The position numbers and the translations under genes are program-made. A model generated the notes under the pieces. The model worked only from the letters and a program-made list of their open reading frames with translations. It was not told the origin of the DNA and did not search any database. DNA of 64,000 nucleotides. Origin: Ctena decussata (taxonomy: Eukaryota; Mollusca; Bivalvia; Lucinida; Lucinidae). Positions 21,681 through 33,590 of the stretch are shown here, piece after piece; the stretch's first letter is position 1, and every line of letters begins with the position of its first letter. The stretch spans positions 69,538,123 to 69,602,122 of the forward strand of contig OZ022503.1 of the NCBI GenBank assembly GCA_963989385.1. Direction: 5' to 3'.

Positions 21681-22642
21681 GGGTAGAGTACGGTAACTTC
21701 GGAAAGGGGGTAAATTCGGACATACCATTGCAAACAGTGAAAATCCTGATGAGACGGCTCATAATAGTGAAAATCCAGATTAGACGGCTCTGTTATTTTT
21801 GTTTTAGTTCAAAACAACTGACATACAAAGGCCAGGGGGAATACTTAGGTGGTTTCCTGTATGTTTTCCCTTCAGTGGAACCCCTCCAGCTTGGATGTAC
21901 TCTTGAGGGGAGGTTTGCTCATCGGGGAGCAAATTCTTCCCTTCAGGAGTTTTGCTTCCTAAAGGTGTGTGGAGGAAAAAAATGGCAGGGCTGTTTCCCA
22001 TGAAGATGTACCCATTCACCTTGAATATGTGTACCAGGTTTTACTTACACTTATATCTGTCATACATATGGATAGGAATTGATGTGGTTTATTAGCAGAT
22101 GATCAATGAACATTTCGCGTGTATCTTTACATCAAAATCGGGAGGTCTGTCGTTGCTCATGGCATGTAAGGTGGAAGGGTGCGCTACCATATCTCTTTTT
22201 TTTTTTTTCCTGCCTTTTTTACAGAGGGCGTCTTATTGTGACTTCCTGTCAGTTTGCGTAACTGTCGCAGCCCTTCTCAGGGGGCTCTGCTCTCGGTGGA
22301 GGAGTTTGTTCCTAGGGGAACAAATTCTTCCCATATGAGAGGATTTGCTTTGGGAGGGGAAACAGCTGTCTAAATGACAAAGTTTGTCCCCTTGAAAGTG
22401 TGCCCTTTCACCTCAAATTGTAGGTGTGTTACCTAAGTGTGCATATCAGTCTTTTTGTTCCTGATATGATCTGTCATTTGGATTTCTGGCCTTGATTATA
22501 TTTAGTTACTCTATTATCTATTACCTTCTGTAGGTGCTCCTATGTGGGCCGAAAATTCGTAATAAACTTCTTGTATCTTGTATAAAGGAAACAATATCAC
22601 TGTCCGAATTTTTCCGCTGTCCGAAGTTACCCGACCTTCGCC
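21681..22642. mobile_element. Long member of the TAGGGT MITE family
   Basis: Inverted ends TAGGGTAGAGTACGGTAACTTCGG against CCGAAGTTACCCGACCTTCG-CCTA, flanked by TA (21679-21680, 22643-22644). Relative of 1671-1836 but about 800 bp longer. The extra interior (about 21825-22560) holds degenerate GGGAGCAAATTCTTCCCTT-type repeats also seen near 45660-45860 and 46740-46800. Confidence 0.6.
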
Positions 22643-23142
22643 TAGTAGAACGGGTAGGGAGAAATGTTTTCCGTTTTTGTTCTGTGCGGAAAGTCCATTT
22701 TCCAATGTTTTGTTTCGTAGAATAGTCATTTAGCAATAATTATCTCTAGGTTTACCAATTATCTCTAAAGCTTAGTTACAATTGTTTTAAACTCCGCGGT
22801 CTGAAGGTGAAAGGATGCAGCCAGGCAGGGAACATGGCAGGGATTCCAGGGAACCCATAAATGACCTTTTCCCCTAAGCGGACGTACCGGGAATCATCAT
22901 TCCCTGGCATCACAATTTCCATTAACTGGGGCTGACATTTACAAGTCCAGTTTCTTCCCCCAGACTATTAGGACTGGAAAACCCTGGCAGATTCCCTTAT
23001 ATCTGCTGCTGAGTGGACAGAGGATTCAGTTGCTAAGTTTACTTCTCTTGTAAGGGCTAGGTACTAGCTACCCTGATCACAGGTCCTGGTGAATGATTGT
23101 CATTGGACGTAACACCAGTAAACAATTCTCATTCTGAACTGA
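22643..23142. other. No feature recognised
   Basis: Contains palindromic pieces (GGGATTCCAGGGAACCC area, 22850) but no gene. Confidence 0.4.
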
Positions 23143-23145
23143 TAA

Positions 23146-23197
<52 letters not shown>
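23143..23197 (+). repeat. (GT)n microsatellite
   Basis: About 26 GT units. Open frames through it are cysteine/valine repeats without meaning. Confidence 0.95.
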
Positions 23198-23199
<2 letters not shown>

Positions 23200-23477
23200 C
23201 TTAAGCATGTCATACAAATATAAAAAAACAGTAAAATATGTTTGCCAGAGACTACACCTCTTTATTATTTTTTACTATCATTTTTGTTATTTTATTCTTT
23301 TATATTACAAATCGGCGCTGAAAGTTATAAATGACTGACGAAACGTGGAGTTGACAAATACCATACATCTTGAGCATAAGTATTTTTTTTCACTTAAGAA
23401 TCTGTGACCATCGCCAGGCCCCTTTAGAAACGAATTGTTGATAAGTTATGTTTATCACCACATCACTTTGGATAATA

Positions 23478-24164
23478 TACTGCTCAAAATAAGTAAGGGA
23501 TATTAAGGCATTTAAGGCAGCAGAAGTAAGGAAAATAAGTAAATGAATATTAACCTGTTATAATTCATAAAACAAATATTCATAGAGACCCTCAATATGA
23601 ATATTGAAACGATTAAGCTTGTCACGTTGCCAAGAATACATTGGAAGTAGACAAGGGGTCGACACCCAAATTTCACACGAATCCAGCGCAGCAATGACTG
23701 ATACTTTTTATGCAAACTTTATTAAGACAGACGCCTAATGCCATACAGATACTTTTTTCATGCGGTTTTATCAGAGGAGAAAATGATAGGCGTAAAAGAT
23801 ACTATTGTGTGGTGAATTGTCTCACATATGGTGATATTTGTAACAGCCCTACACCTTAAATAACGCGATAAAGCCTACCAAAATGAGTGTTTTCAGTTTG
23901 GAAAATTATGAAGAATTTTATTATTCACAGAATCTGAGGGTCCAAAAGATTTTTTTTCGCCGATGTGAAATTGAGGTATAGACCCCATAGTCCTTTGTGT
24001 GCTGCTCTAGGTCACATGACCTGCTGTGACTGTTTCTGTTTTAGTTGAATATTGTTACTTGAATAGTGTTCTGTCATTATACAACAATAAACTAACCCGG
24101 CCATTATTATTAATTTTTGTACACGCTTCTATGTCATAATGTCCCTACTTTTTGTGAGCAGTAT
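23478..24164. mobile_element. Tc1-like non-autonomous element
   Basis: Ends TATACTGCTCAAAATAAGTA and TACTTTTTGTGAGCAGTATA, TA-rich at both flanks. The terminal form ACTGCTCAAAA is the style seen in Tc1-family elements. No transposase frame remains. Confidence 0.65.
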
Positions 24165-25122
24165 ATAATCAAGAAACGTAACTCAGGAAAAGAGACTAGT
24201 AAATATCATGAATATGCAAACAAAAATTACAACCTGAAATGTTTTGTACAACCTTAAACGTATAACATTTGCCAAAATCTGATATCTCCGTTCATAAATT
24301 GTGAAACTGCGCCCCAGTCTTTTTGCCGTCTCCTGCTGTTAAAAGTGTATGCAGGCTAAGCATAGTGATAAAGCTGGACTTCAGTGTCTCGGGTACGTTG
24401 ATATTGCAATAGTAGAACTTAAGAACCCATAGGGAGCTACCTTTTAGACTCTTAGGTACCCTTTAAGCGCACAGCAAAGACTCTGGTCACACTGGGCGGC
24501 TGCCCAGGTTGACCAGAGTTTTCGCTGGGCGCACATGCCACTTTTGTGGATTTGTCATGTTGCGGCTCAATTATTATTTTGTTGCTGTAGGGTCAGCGTT
24601 GTCTAGAAAGCAACGATGACTCACTCTAAAGCAACAAAGTATATGCATATTATCAAAATCTTAAAAAGTTCCTTCAAGAGCAGAGAATACATACAGAAGT
24701 AGGAACATGGGCCAGACTACGTAGTTTCGGCTAATAAAGCCTCGTCAGTGACCCTGACTATATCTGGTGACGAAACCAGAAAAAAAGCATACAGTAATTT
24801 CTAGAATTTTTAAATCTTAATGGGGCAGTCGATTCAAAGACTGATTCGTTTCAAAAGGATCCAAATAATATAAAAGACAATGATCTAGAATAAAAGTCTA
24901 AATCGATCTCAAATTTTAGATTTCTCAGAATCTATCCTCTGATCCCAAAGGATGTAAATAAAATATAATAATGCACTATGGATGATGTACGGGGAGACGT
25001 TTTACGGCCGCCACACGGCACAACACCAGCTGCAGTGAGGTACAATTAAAATCTTAAAAAGTTCCTTCAAGAGCAGAGAATACATACAGAAGTAGGAACA
25101 TGGGCCAGACTACGTAGTTAAC
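24165..25122. repeat. Repeat fragments and a 72-bp direct duplication
   Basis: 24655-24726 is repeated exactly at 25048-25119 (offset 393). 24481-24556 is a fold-back F2 fragment (CTGGTCANNCTGGGCGG). Nothing coding was seen. Confidence 0.7.
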
Positions 25123-26950
25123 CATTTTTGTCTCGCCTGCGATAGCAGGAGCGGGACATTGGTATTGCCTTTCCAGCGGCGGCGGCGGCAGCGGCGTACA
25201 CTTCTCTCAAGTTTTCTGGTTAAGCTCTGTTTCTCAGGAACTATAAGGGCTAGAGTCATAAAACTTGGACGGTACATGTTTACATCTAGACAAGGGAAAC
25301 TGAATGCAACCATCATTATTAGGTCATGACCTATATTTTACGCTCAGTCACTGACTCAAGTTGTATTTCTGGTTAAGCTCCATTTCTCAGGAACTATAAG
25401 GGCTAGAGTTATGAAACTTGGTACTTGTTTACATCTAGACAAGAAAAGCTGAATGCAAACATTATTATTAGGTCATGACTTATATTTTACGCTTCAGTGA
25501 CTTTACAAATTTGCGTCAAGGTTTCTGGTTAACCTCCATTTCTCAGGAACTATAAGGGATAGAGTCACGAAACTTGGACCGTACATTTTTACACCTAGAC
25601 GAGGGGAGCTGAACGCAACCGTCATTATTAGGTTATGTCCTATATTTTACGCTTCACTGACTTTACAAATATGCATCAAGTTTTGGGGTAAAGCGCCATT
25701 TCTCAGGAATTATAAGGGCTAGATTCATGAAACTGGGTTCATGTTTATATCTTGAAGAGGGAAGCTGAACACAACCATCATTATGAGGTCATGACTTATA
25801 TTTTACGCTTCACTGACTTTACAAATTTGCGTCAAGTTTTTTGGTTAAGCTCCATTTCTCAGGAACTACGAGGGTCATCCAATAAGTCCTGCAAACGGCC
25901 AAGTTTCGGACAAATGGTAATCAAAAACGAGTCAAGTAGTTCATATTCCTACATTGCATCTTCCCTTCTTTCCAGTCAACGATTTCCAGAATCGTCATGA
26001 TCTTGCAAATGGCGTTGCTATGAAACTGAATAATACTACCATAATGGGTGCGGCGCCGGCTTCTAGTTGTCTGTTTAAGGTCCCTTAGCTTAGTTCAGGA
26101 CGCTTGTAAATTTCTGAAAATTGCTGGGAGATACGGAAAATGATACTGAAGTATGTACACGGTACCAATTTTTTGATATTGCCGTCAGTCAAGATATTTC
26201 TATCGTTCCAAGGAAGATCACCATGTTTTTCGGGCAGCTTAGATATCACATAAAATGAGTATATGAAAAAGTGGCTTTCACAGCAGATAAAGGGCGTCCT
26301 AACCTGCTATTAATTTGTCATCCAATAATAGTCCCGAGATGCTGAAATGTAGATATTGAAAAAAAAAATACAAGCTTCGAGCCTTGTTTAATATCGTTTG
26401 CAGCCTCTAGAAACCAGAGGCAAACGTCAAAAACTAGAATTTTGCTAAAATTCTGTAATATTCTCTTGTTGCCTAGCGACCACAATTGTTTGTAAATGTG
26501 AAATGATAATCGTCTCTTATCAGAGTTCTTAAATATAAGGCGATTACTTTTAGACATGATTTCTTGAAATTTGAAAGAATTATAAACATTTATGCAGGAA
26601 TTTTCTTCCCCTCACCTCTTGTAAAAGACGTCGTGTTTGTGCAATTTCACCGCCGATATCCCTTACACCTTTGTATTTAAAACCCTCCCATTTCTAAGAA
26701 AGGAATGTCACATGTATGATTTTTAGCACATATGTGTATTATATACGTAAGCTGTTTATAGTATAATTTGATTACCCTACCTCAATTAATAAAGTAGTAA
26801 TGACGGCGTTTGCAAGACTTCTTGGATGACCCTCTTATAAGGGCTAGAGCCATGGAACTTGGTACATGTTTACATCTAGATAAGGGGAGCTGAACGCAAC
26901 AATAATTATTAGGTCATAATTTTACGCTTCACTGACTTAACAAATTGCGG
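25123..26950 (+). mobile_element. Tandem-core element (about 155-bp units) split by a mariner-like insertion
   Basis: Begins with hairpin CCTGCGATAGCAGG (near 25136). Units marked by TTTCTCAGGAACTATAAGGG start near 25230, 25383, 25537, 25699 and 25852. The fifth is broken by the insertion at 25869-26835 and continues after it. It resembles the Helitron-like elements in layout, but a 3' CTAA end was not found. Confidence 0.6.
25869..26835. mobile_element. Mariner-like non-autonomous element, 967 bp
   Basis: Ends CGAGGGTCATCCAATAAGT and ACTTCTTGGATGACCCTCT, flanked by TA (25867-25868, 26836-26837). Removing it with one TA restores GGAACTATAAGGGCTAGAG as in the neighbouring tandem units. The interior has no transposase-like frame. 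Confidence 0.85.
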
Positions 26951-27119
26951 TTGGATCCGCACTCGGCCTACACATCTAGCTGATTTTATCGTGTCCGCGG
27001 GTTGACTATGTAGGCTTCATCCCCGGAAAGGTGTTGGTGATGTAGATAATACAATCATTAAGCCACTCATACCTACGGCGAATTTGTTTTTATGACGTCA
27101 AATTTCAACATGACGACAT

Positions 27120-27307
27120 GCCATTTTACGTCCTTTTCGACAGTATTTCAGTCATATCGGGACGATGGGAGGATGATAATAAAATGCTGTGTGCAATGTC
27201 TCTCCATTTAAGGTCAAAATGATTTCCGCCTCCAGCCGGATTCGAACCCGGACCGCCAGTTTAACAGGCCAGCGCTTAACCAACAGAGCTACCGGGGCTC
27301 CTGACAA
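27120..27307 (-). mobile_element. tRNA-derived SINE (family S1)
   Basis: Minus-strand head GAGCCCCGGTAGCTCTGTTGG and B box GGTTCGAATCC (27238-27250 region). The body is TTTCAGTCATATCGGGACG. ACGACAT duplications lie at 27113-27119 and 27308-27314. The head is the least decayed of the S1 copies. Confidence 0.8.
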
Positions 27308-27489
27308 ACGACATACATGCATGGATGTCTCTGAGAAATTTTATTATATTTCTAGACATGAAGCCCTAATCAAAACCGCAATATCGAGACGGTTATAATG
27401 AGTGACAACAACATACATGTTTCTGGAGTTTTAACAGATATTAGCCTTAACTCCTCTGATATTTACATAAGATGTGTTTGTATTCCGTG

Positions 27490-27672
27490 TGTCCGAAACA
27501 CAAATGCATCAGAATCCTGCATATGTGAACACACCACCCCTTAAGAGCGATCTCTCAGTGAGAGGCCCTTTACTCTCACTGAGAGATTGCTCTGGAGCGG
27601 AGATGTGTTCACATATGCAGGATTCGGAAGGGGTTGTGTGTTCACACAGTCTGGATTCGGATGCATTTTCCG
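27490..27672. mobile_element. Palindromic MITE-like repeat
   Basis: Inverted arms GAATCCTGCATATGTGAACA (left) and its complement (right), with nested CTCTCAGTGAGAG. The right side repeats GTTCACANAGTCTGGATTCGGATGC. No coding. Confidence 0.6.
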
Positions 27673-28104
27673 GTACTTACTATCTATGCTCCTCGTGTGT
27701 GCATGGGGATGGGGGTGGGGGGAGGTTGATGGTGGGGGATGGGGGGCGCAAGTGAAAATAGGAGCCCGATATACAAATGACCTCGGTTTCATATGTGTAG
27801 GTAGTCCCGACCGCGAAATTAGACGCGCACGCACTGCACGCGCGCTTCCTGATTGGTGTTTGCAGAGATTGCTGTTGAACTTATTTCGCAGTGTACCCGA
27901 GGGTAGAAGTATCTCTGTGTCTGTCAGTCTGTTTGGGCATACGTGAACATAGAGTCCACAGGCTCAAATGCTTTCTTGTTAATATAACGGCAAATTATTA
28001 CTCTGTAAATATAAAGAAATAGTTTAATCATGAAGTGCTTGTTGGGCTTGCGGGGAGTTGACTCGTTTTTTGGTTTACGTTACATTTGAGACAGTATGTA
28101 TGGG
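27673..28104. other. No feature recognised; GT/GGGG-rich
   Basis: G-rich stretch at 27700-27750; otherwise non-coding. Confidence 0.4.
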
Positions 28105-28114
28105 GCCATCTCCT

Positions 28115-28322
28115 CGAGATGGGTGGATGGATGACTTGCGATTTTTACGTCCTTTTCAACAGTATTTCAGTCATTATCGGGACGACAGGATGACGATTAT
28201 GAAAGGCTGTGTGCAATGGAACCCGTCTACGGTCGATGGATTTCCTCCTCCAGCAGGAATCGAACTCGGGGACCGCTAGATCTGCATGCCAGAGTTTAAC
28301 CCATTGAGCTACTGGGGCTCTT
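28115..28322 (-). mobile_element. tRNA-derived SINE (family S1)
   Basis: Exact 10-bp duplications GCCATCTCCT at 28105-28114 and 28323-28332. tRNA head on the minus strand (AGTAGCTCAATGGG, then GAGTTCGATTCC). Body as in 6289-6495. Confidence 0.85.
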
Positions 28323-28334
28323 GCCATCTCCTAT

Positions 28335-28560
28335 AAAGAAAACTTGGACGGAAGGACCTCGTCCCCCAGGGAAGCCAATAGGAAGTTACGAAAGTTGTTC
28401 CCATTTGCGAAAATGGCGGGAAAAACTTTAAGATCACAGGTCTGCATTCGGAACACCTCTCGGCCAATTCCGTGAATCACGGAATTGGCCGAGCGGTATT
28501 CCGAATGCAAAGATCTTAGGACTGCATCCTTTGCAACCTCCAACGACCAACGTTCGTCAA
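28335..28560. repeat. Palindromic repeat with perfect 30-bp stem core
   Basis: The two halves around 28478 are inverted: GGCCAATTCCGTGA / TCACGGAATTGGCC, with outer arms TCTGCATTCGGAA / TTCCGAATGCAAAG. The left flank matches 9600-9730. Probably a MITE; ends not fixed. Confidence 0.55.
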
Positions 28561-28952
28561 ATATTTTTTCTTATCACTACCTATCGATACACAGTTCCGG
28601 GCCACCCCCAGAATGTCACTCAAAGTCACCTGATAGTGTAGAATTGGCCACTTAGCATGTGACATAGTCTCACAAACAAAATCCCACGTGTTCAATCTCT
28701 CACATAAGTCCGTGATTTTACCTTGTAGTTAATGGAAGAATAGTTACCTATTTAAAGTAGGCGTGGCTTTCGGAACTCTCTATTGCCCATTCAGTACTGA
28801 AAAATCGAAAGGGATGTGTCCCGTGAGGTCTGACAGTGGGACCGATTCATCCAGTAAGGCCGACTGGGAACCATTTTTGCGGGAAATGTGCGGCTGAAGT
28901 ATTCTTTACTTTTGCTTTTGTTCTACACCTGGCATAGGTAGACTATAACCTT

Positions 28953-29030
28953 CCCACTGGGTAGACAAGGTTGAATCAACCTTGAATCGACGTCATAACG
29001 TTGAATCAACGTTGTGTGCCTGCTGGGCTT
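28953..29030. mobile_element. ACGTC/AACGTT short element (family M)
   Basis: Bounded by CCCACTGGGTAG and GTGTGCCTGCTGGGC. The interior is TTGAATCAACCTTGAATCGACGTCATAACGTTGAATCAACGTTG-type palindromic repeats. It lies about 200 bp beyond the stop of the vWA gene. Confidence 0.7.
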
Positions 29031-29236
29031 GCACACAATCTTTTATGGTTGGAGAACGAGGATTAAATACCAGGGGGTGAATGTCAGAAGTTAATACATA
29101 CATGGTCACATGGCATGACTTTCGGAAATGTAAAGAAAAACAGCGTTTACAGTAATTAATATATTTACAAAATGATCACATAAATTTCAGAAGGGCACAC
29201 TATCCCAGAGGGCGAGCAGCGTAGCTTATTTCCGTT

Positions 29237-29418
29237 CTACCTCCCGAAATTAATTCCACTGAATGACGTTGTACAATTGCGGCTTTGAGAACAAGCATAC
29301 TCCGCCGCCTGAACGTACGCAGAGAATGACGTCGGATAAAACGCACAGCCAGGACTAGCTATGCCGTCGATCTCTGCCCGGTTGACGCTGCCGATGCCCA
29401 CTGCACAGACTTTTACAC
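29237..29418 (-). CDS. Secreted vWA protein, exon 5 (C-terminal)
   Basis: Minus-strand exon after acceptor CATTCTATTCCAG (AG at 29420-29419). It completes a Gly codon left by exon 4 and encodes the last strands and helix of the vWA fold: VKVCAVGIGSVNRAEIDGIA, then a cysteine-bearing tail (SPGC, EYAC, RNC) and TAG at 29239-29237. VCAVGIG is the expected beta strand of vWA domains. NCT near the end is a possible N-glycosylation site. The bases just before the stop (GGGAG|GTAGAA) could also act as a donor, so a longer isoform with further exons is possible. Confidence 0.85.
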
Positions 29419-29523
29419 CTGGAATAGAATGACTGGCATGTACACATGGGCGGGTGTCATGGTGTATGTATCTGGTCTAAACGCCATTTCTTACAACTTG
29501 GCAGCTTATCTCAAGGGGTTTTC

Positions 29524-29620
29524 AGTTCAGTTCAGTTCAATTCTCCTAACGACGTTCCCCAAGTGGCTCAGCGGTACGTAACCATAGTTGCACACACTTG
29601 GCGCCGTGTGTCTGTCCAAG
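29524..29620 (+). repeat. Dispersed repeat R1, copy 2
   Basis: Same core as 18800-18900, preceded by CAGTTCAGTTCAGTTCAATT. Confidence 0.65.
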
Positions 29621-29661
29621 TCAAGGGGTTTTGGATGTAACGGTGAGTCCTATACTAGCTT

Positions 29662-29790
29662 AATCCATTTACGCCTAGTGTCCCATAACAGGGACATAGG
29701 CAAACAGTGCAGACTCAGATCAGACGCCGCAAAACGCGGCGTCTGATCAGGGTCTGCACTATTTGCATAACGTAACAAATGGATATTTCT
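29662..29790. repeat. Palindrome CAGACGCCGC-AAAA-CGCGGCGTCTG
   Basis: Arms GTGCAGACTCAGATCAGACG and the inverted GTCTGATCAGGGTCTGCAC. A decayed relative is at 45990-46170. Confidence 0.55.
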
Positions 29791-30010
29791 CCTTATTTTC
29801 AAATAGAAATATTATAAATAAACTTTACGAAGATACCGCTCAACTGACAAATGGGCTCGTCCAATTCATAAGGACGCTGACGTAAGCTCTACTTCTGCAA
29901 GTGTTTTCAACTTTTTATGCCTTCCAGAAAACGGGTAAGTATGAATCAAATCAAATCAGTTTTACTGGCTTGAGTCAAGCCACATGACTGTCACCAGTCA
30001 CATATAATTA

Positions 30011-30341
30011 CACTGTAAAATGTGTAGTAACATGTTCAATTTGCAACATGTTTAGGTTTATGTTTAGAAATTAAACATGTACAAAACTGGTATTATTTAC
30101 CTTTTATTTTGAAATTTTCCTCTGTCAACATTTTCGTCTCTTTTTTTCGTTCTTCAACGGGGAAAAGAGAGAATGGATTCATCCGAAACGCGTAACAGAA
30201 TAAAACGTGTTTAGCAGACTTTGTCCAGGAAAATAATAGAAAAGGCGTACATGTTTAGCTATATGACATATTGCTAAACATGTTTACACCTAAACATGTA
30301 ACCACTTGTGTTTTATAGTTAAGCGCGATTTTTACAGTGTA
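30011..30341. mobile_element. MITE with CACTGTAAAA termini
   Basis: CACTGTAAAA and TTTTACAGTG ends, with inner AAACATGTTTAGGT / ACCTAAACATGT-like arms. Intron of the vWA gene. No clear target duplication. Confidence 0.55.
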
Positions 30342-30608
30342 CACAAATACAATTACAAATAGTTACTCATACAGTTATAGATACAAATATATTTATATAT
30401 AAAATTTCCTTTTAAAAGGAAGGCTTGCACAGCTAAAACAGTGAAATTTTCAGGAGTTGTTATTGAAGTGAACCCGATTGTTAGTGCACTTTCTGTTGCT
30501 TACTTTTATGTAGCAAAGTATTTAATTTCTAACTTCTTGAATGGTGGCATTATCCACGGGTGTAAGGTAAAAACAAGTGTAGAATTTATTTGAAAAACAA
30601 AGTGAGGA

Positions 30609-30662
<54 letters not shown>
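30609..30662 (+). repeat. (CA)n microsatellite
   Basis: About 27 CA units followed by an AAC-rich and poly-A stretch. Confidence 0.95.
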
Positions 30663-30664
<2 letters not shown>

Positions 30665-33181
30665 AACAACAACAAAAAAAAAACAGTTTTTCAACGTTTT
30701 GGCCGGCCGTTTTAGGCATGCCTCAAGTTAAATAACTATATGGACCTATTTCAAGTCTTTTCTTTACAGCTGTTGAGTCACATTTAGTCTGAATCAAAAT
30801 TTTAGGAAAGACTGTTTCAAACCCATGTCTATGGAACCTTGGCACATCTGAACTTGGCATCAAAAGAAGAAATAAATTAATATTTACTGAAGTGTTATTT
30901 TGGTTTAAGTGGCATCGGTGGCAGTGACTGAAACAAAACTTTGACACTCTGGGAAGAAAATGCATGCTGTTATTGTTTTGACAATAACTTGCTTTACACC
31001 ATTTGAGAACAACAAAGCACGGAACCTATTGCGTTCGTATTTCCATGAACTCCCGACAAATGAAATTTATCTTTTATATTTATGCTATGTTTTTACATCA
31101 ATTTTGTTTACTCATTCGTGAAGTTCTGACTAATTAAACGCCAAGCAAAGGACGAATAATAGTTACGTGTTTGGTAATGAAGTACAGCAGCCGTCACTAT
31201 GACATGACGTATATCAATCGTTATGACGGCCAATCATCTATTTGAACTATCCGTGACGTTGCTTACGCGTAAGATTGCATGAATGTGTGTTGTTCGTGGA
31301 TGTATGAACATCGTCAGCCCAGTATAGGTTCATCTAAAGAAATCGTCGTTGAGTGTAAATATTTCTCTGTACATTTGTATAGCTGAACTAAGAAGGCAAC
31401 ATTAGAGAGTGTTATATAAGTAAAAAAAATGTCCACACACCCCAACCCGCACCTACCGCAAGCACAGTAGGCCCTTGATCTACTATAATCCAAATAAGTA
31501 GGACGCCCGGCACTGGAAGTTATACCCAGCATCATCGCACCAACCAACCAACCCCTCCCTTGTCATAAAGCTGTCAATGAATCCCTAACAGTTTCAAATT
31601 TTAACAATTCCGAGTTTCAAATGTTAACAACTCTGAATTGTTCCCTTTTTCTGTATCATTGTTCAGGCTATTCATGAACATGTTGATGGCCAAAAGGAAA
31701 TGAATCAGATGCTAACAATGTGTACATAATATATCGCTTTGCGCCATGGAAAGGCCTGTTGCAATGCGTAAGCGTTAAGTACTCTCCGACATTACCGACT
31801 TTTACATACATAACACGGTCAGTTCTACATACAAGCAATTAAGCCACACATTTATTGTAATGCGTATCTTGGATGCATACGGCGGAAATTCTATTTACTT
31901 CCAGCATATTTATTCGTTTAACTGTCTGATTTTTTCCCACATAGTAGACTTTTTTCCAAAGTGTTTCCCATTTTCATCCTCATGGAGCATGTATTACGGT
32001 GCACAAAGTCGGTGCAGGGGAGCATTCTGTTTGGACAGTGGTTTCCGCCACATGTTTCTCTGTACCTGACTGTGCCGCTTTTGGTAAATTCATGCGCCGT
32101 GTGGCTGAGGAGGGGAAAACCATTGATTCCAGTGTGTAGTTTTTAGGAAGTGACTGTACTCTGGCACCATGGATGCAGTGCCACGTAAGTGGAAAAAATA
32201 TTCAATGTTCGCTGTATTTTTTTATTATTACTATTTTTTTTTCTTTTTACCTCTGTGGAGCCTTTATCCGCGGTGATAAGATACATCTATATGTAATGCA
32301 TGGTGTATATAGTCTCTTATAATTCTGTACAAAATGGTTTGGTGTATTTTTATATGTCTGTATATAAACATGTATGTACTGTGATGTTGTACACCAAAAT
32401 GAGACTTTAGACTATAAACTCTAGATAGATGGAATACATATTTTCAGTTAATGTGATAAGAGAAGAAAATCGTCAAAAGCGCTTGTTTCTAAATCTAAAC
32501 AATAAATTTGAACTCTGCTCTTTCAGTTTTTACAGATACACATATCAGCCCACTCCGGCAAATGCGCAGTCTTATCAGTCTATCCTCAGCATGAAAGATG
32601 TCAGCATCATGGATCATCATGAAGAATATTTATGCCGAAAAAGACTGATCAGATCCCATGAAGGCACCGGCGCTGGACAGTGTGCTGGCTGCTCTGACCA
32701 GTCAGATTATGCGATGCCCTAAAGCCTATTTTTCGCGACGCCGCTGCATGATTTTTGGAAAAGCTAATGCTTTGCGCTATTGCTATATATAAACACTGCA
32801 GTACACACTCTCCAGGTATTTTCCGACTAAGTGTGACGTATCGTTTCTTCCGAAAATAACTCGGTATCACTAAACCACTTGAGAAACGGCAAGCCAAAAA
32901 CATAGCCTGAAACATAGATGGTCATCACAGTGACAAGGAAAGGTACAACTTGACCCATAATGCACAAGACATCCGGGTTAGGCAACCATACTCGGCTTAC
33001 TTTTGTCTTTTCCATTGCACCACTGATGGTATAAATGGCGACATTGTGGATCATGGGTCATCTTCGCAAGCCAAGGATACTATGTCCATTTGTACGTAAG
33101 GTTCATGAATCGTATCATGACCAAATCTGTTTATAGTTGAATGTGTACAGATAAACTGGAGATCGGGGTGTTTATACGTAC
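30663..33181. other. vWA gene intron 4, mostly unrecognised
   Basis: Checked on both strands for further vWA exons; none fits phase between exon 4 and exon 5. Several short open frames have no recognisable features. Confidence 0.5.
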
Positions 33182-33340
33182 CCATGTCTTTTAACTGACT
33201 GGCCACATATATGGGATTTCCGCCTTCGTTTGAAAGTCCATCCGTTACAACCCATACTAACTTTCTGTTGTTTTGAATACCATTTCGCTCAATTTCCAGT
33301 TTAGCTTGTCGCAGTGCTTCGGCAGTTGCAGTTGCTGGTC
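33182..33340 (-). CDS. Secreted vWA protein, exon 4
   Basis: Minus-strand exon of 159 nt after acceptor ATATTCCCTACAG (AG at 33342-33341), ending at donor ATGG|GTACGT (GT at 33181-33180). Phase 1 in and phase 1 out, each splitting a Gly codon. It encodes PATATAEALRQAKLEIERNG (MIDAS threonine loop and following helix) and LVWVVTDGLSNEGGNP, whose TDG supplies the third MIDAS residue (about Asp218). The donor and acceptor phases match exons 3 and 5 exactly. Confidence 0.92.
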
Positions 33341-33358
33341 CTGTAGGGAATATATCCA

Positions 33359-33468
33359 TAGGCAAACAACATTGAAACAACATTGAATCAACGTCAAGAC
33401 GTTGAAATAATGTCATGACGTTGACTCAACGTTGATTCAACGCTGCTTCAACGTTTTTTGCCTGCAGG
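33359..33468. mobile_element. AACGTT/ACGTC element (family M) beside exon 4
   Basis: AACATTGAATCAACGTC-type repeats, ending TTTTTTGCCTGCAGG. It begins only about 18 bp outside the exon 4 acceptor. A further fragment with ACAACGTTGAAA is at 33536-33590. Confidence 0.65.
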
Positions 33469-33590
33469 ATGTCTACTATAGCGGTTGTAGTAATAACAAC
33501 ATAAATTACAACTAGCCGCCAGAGGACTCACAACGTTGAAAGAAAACAAACAACGTTGAAACAGCGTCATACCATTGTCGGTGCAATACC

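Noticed and set aside
23143..23338. Cysteine/valine-rich open frame
   Set aside because: Produced by the (GT)n microsatellite; similarly the frames through (CA)n at 30506-30719 and (GA)n at 50327-50581.
32649..33054. Open frames next to vWA exon 4 considered as the following exon
   Set aside because: None matches the missing beta strand or the phase; the exon at 29237-29418 fits both.
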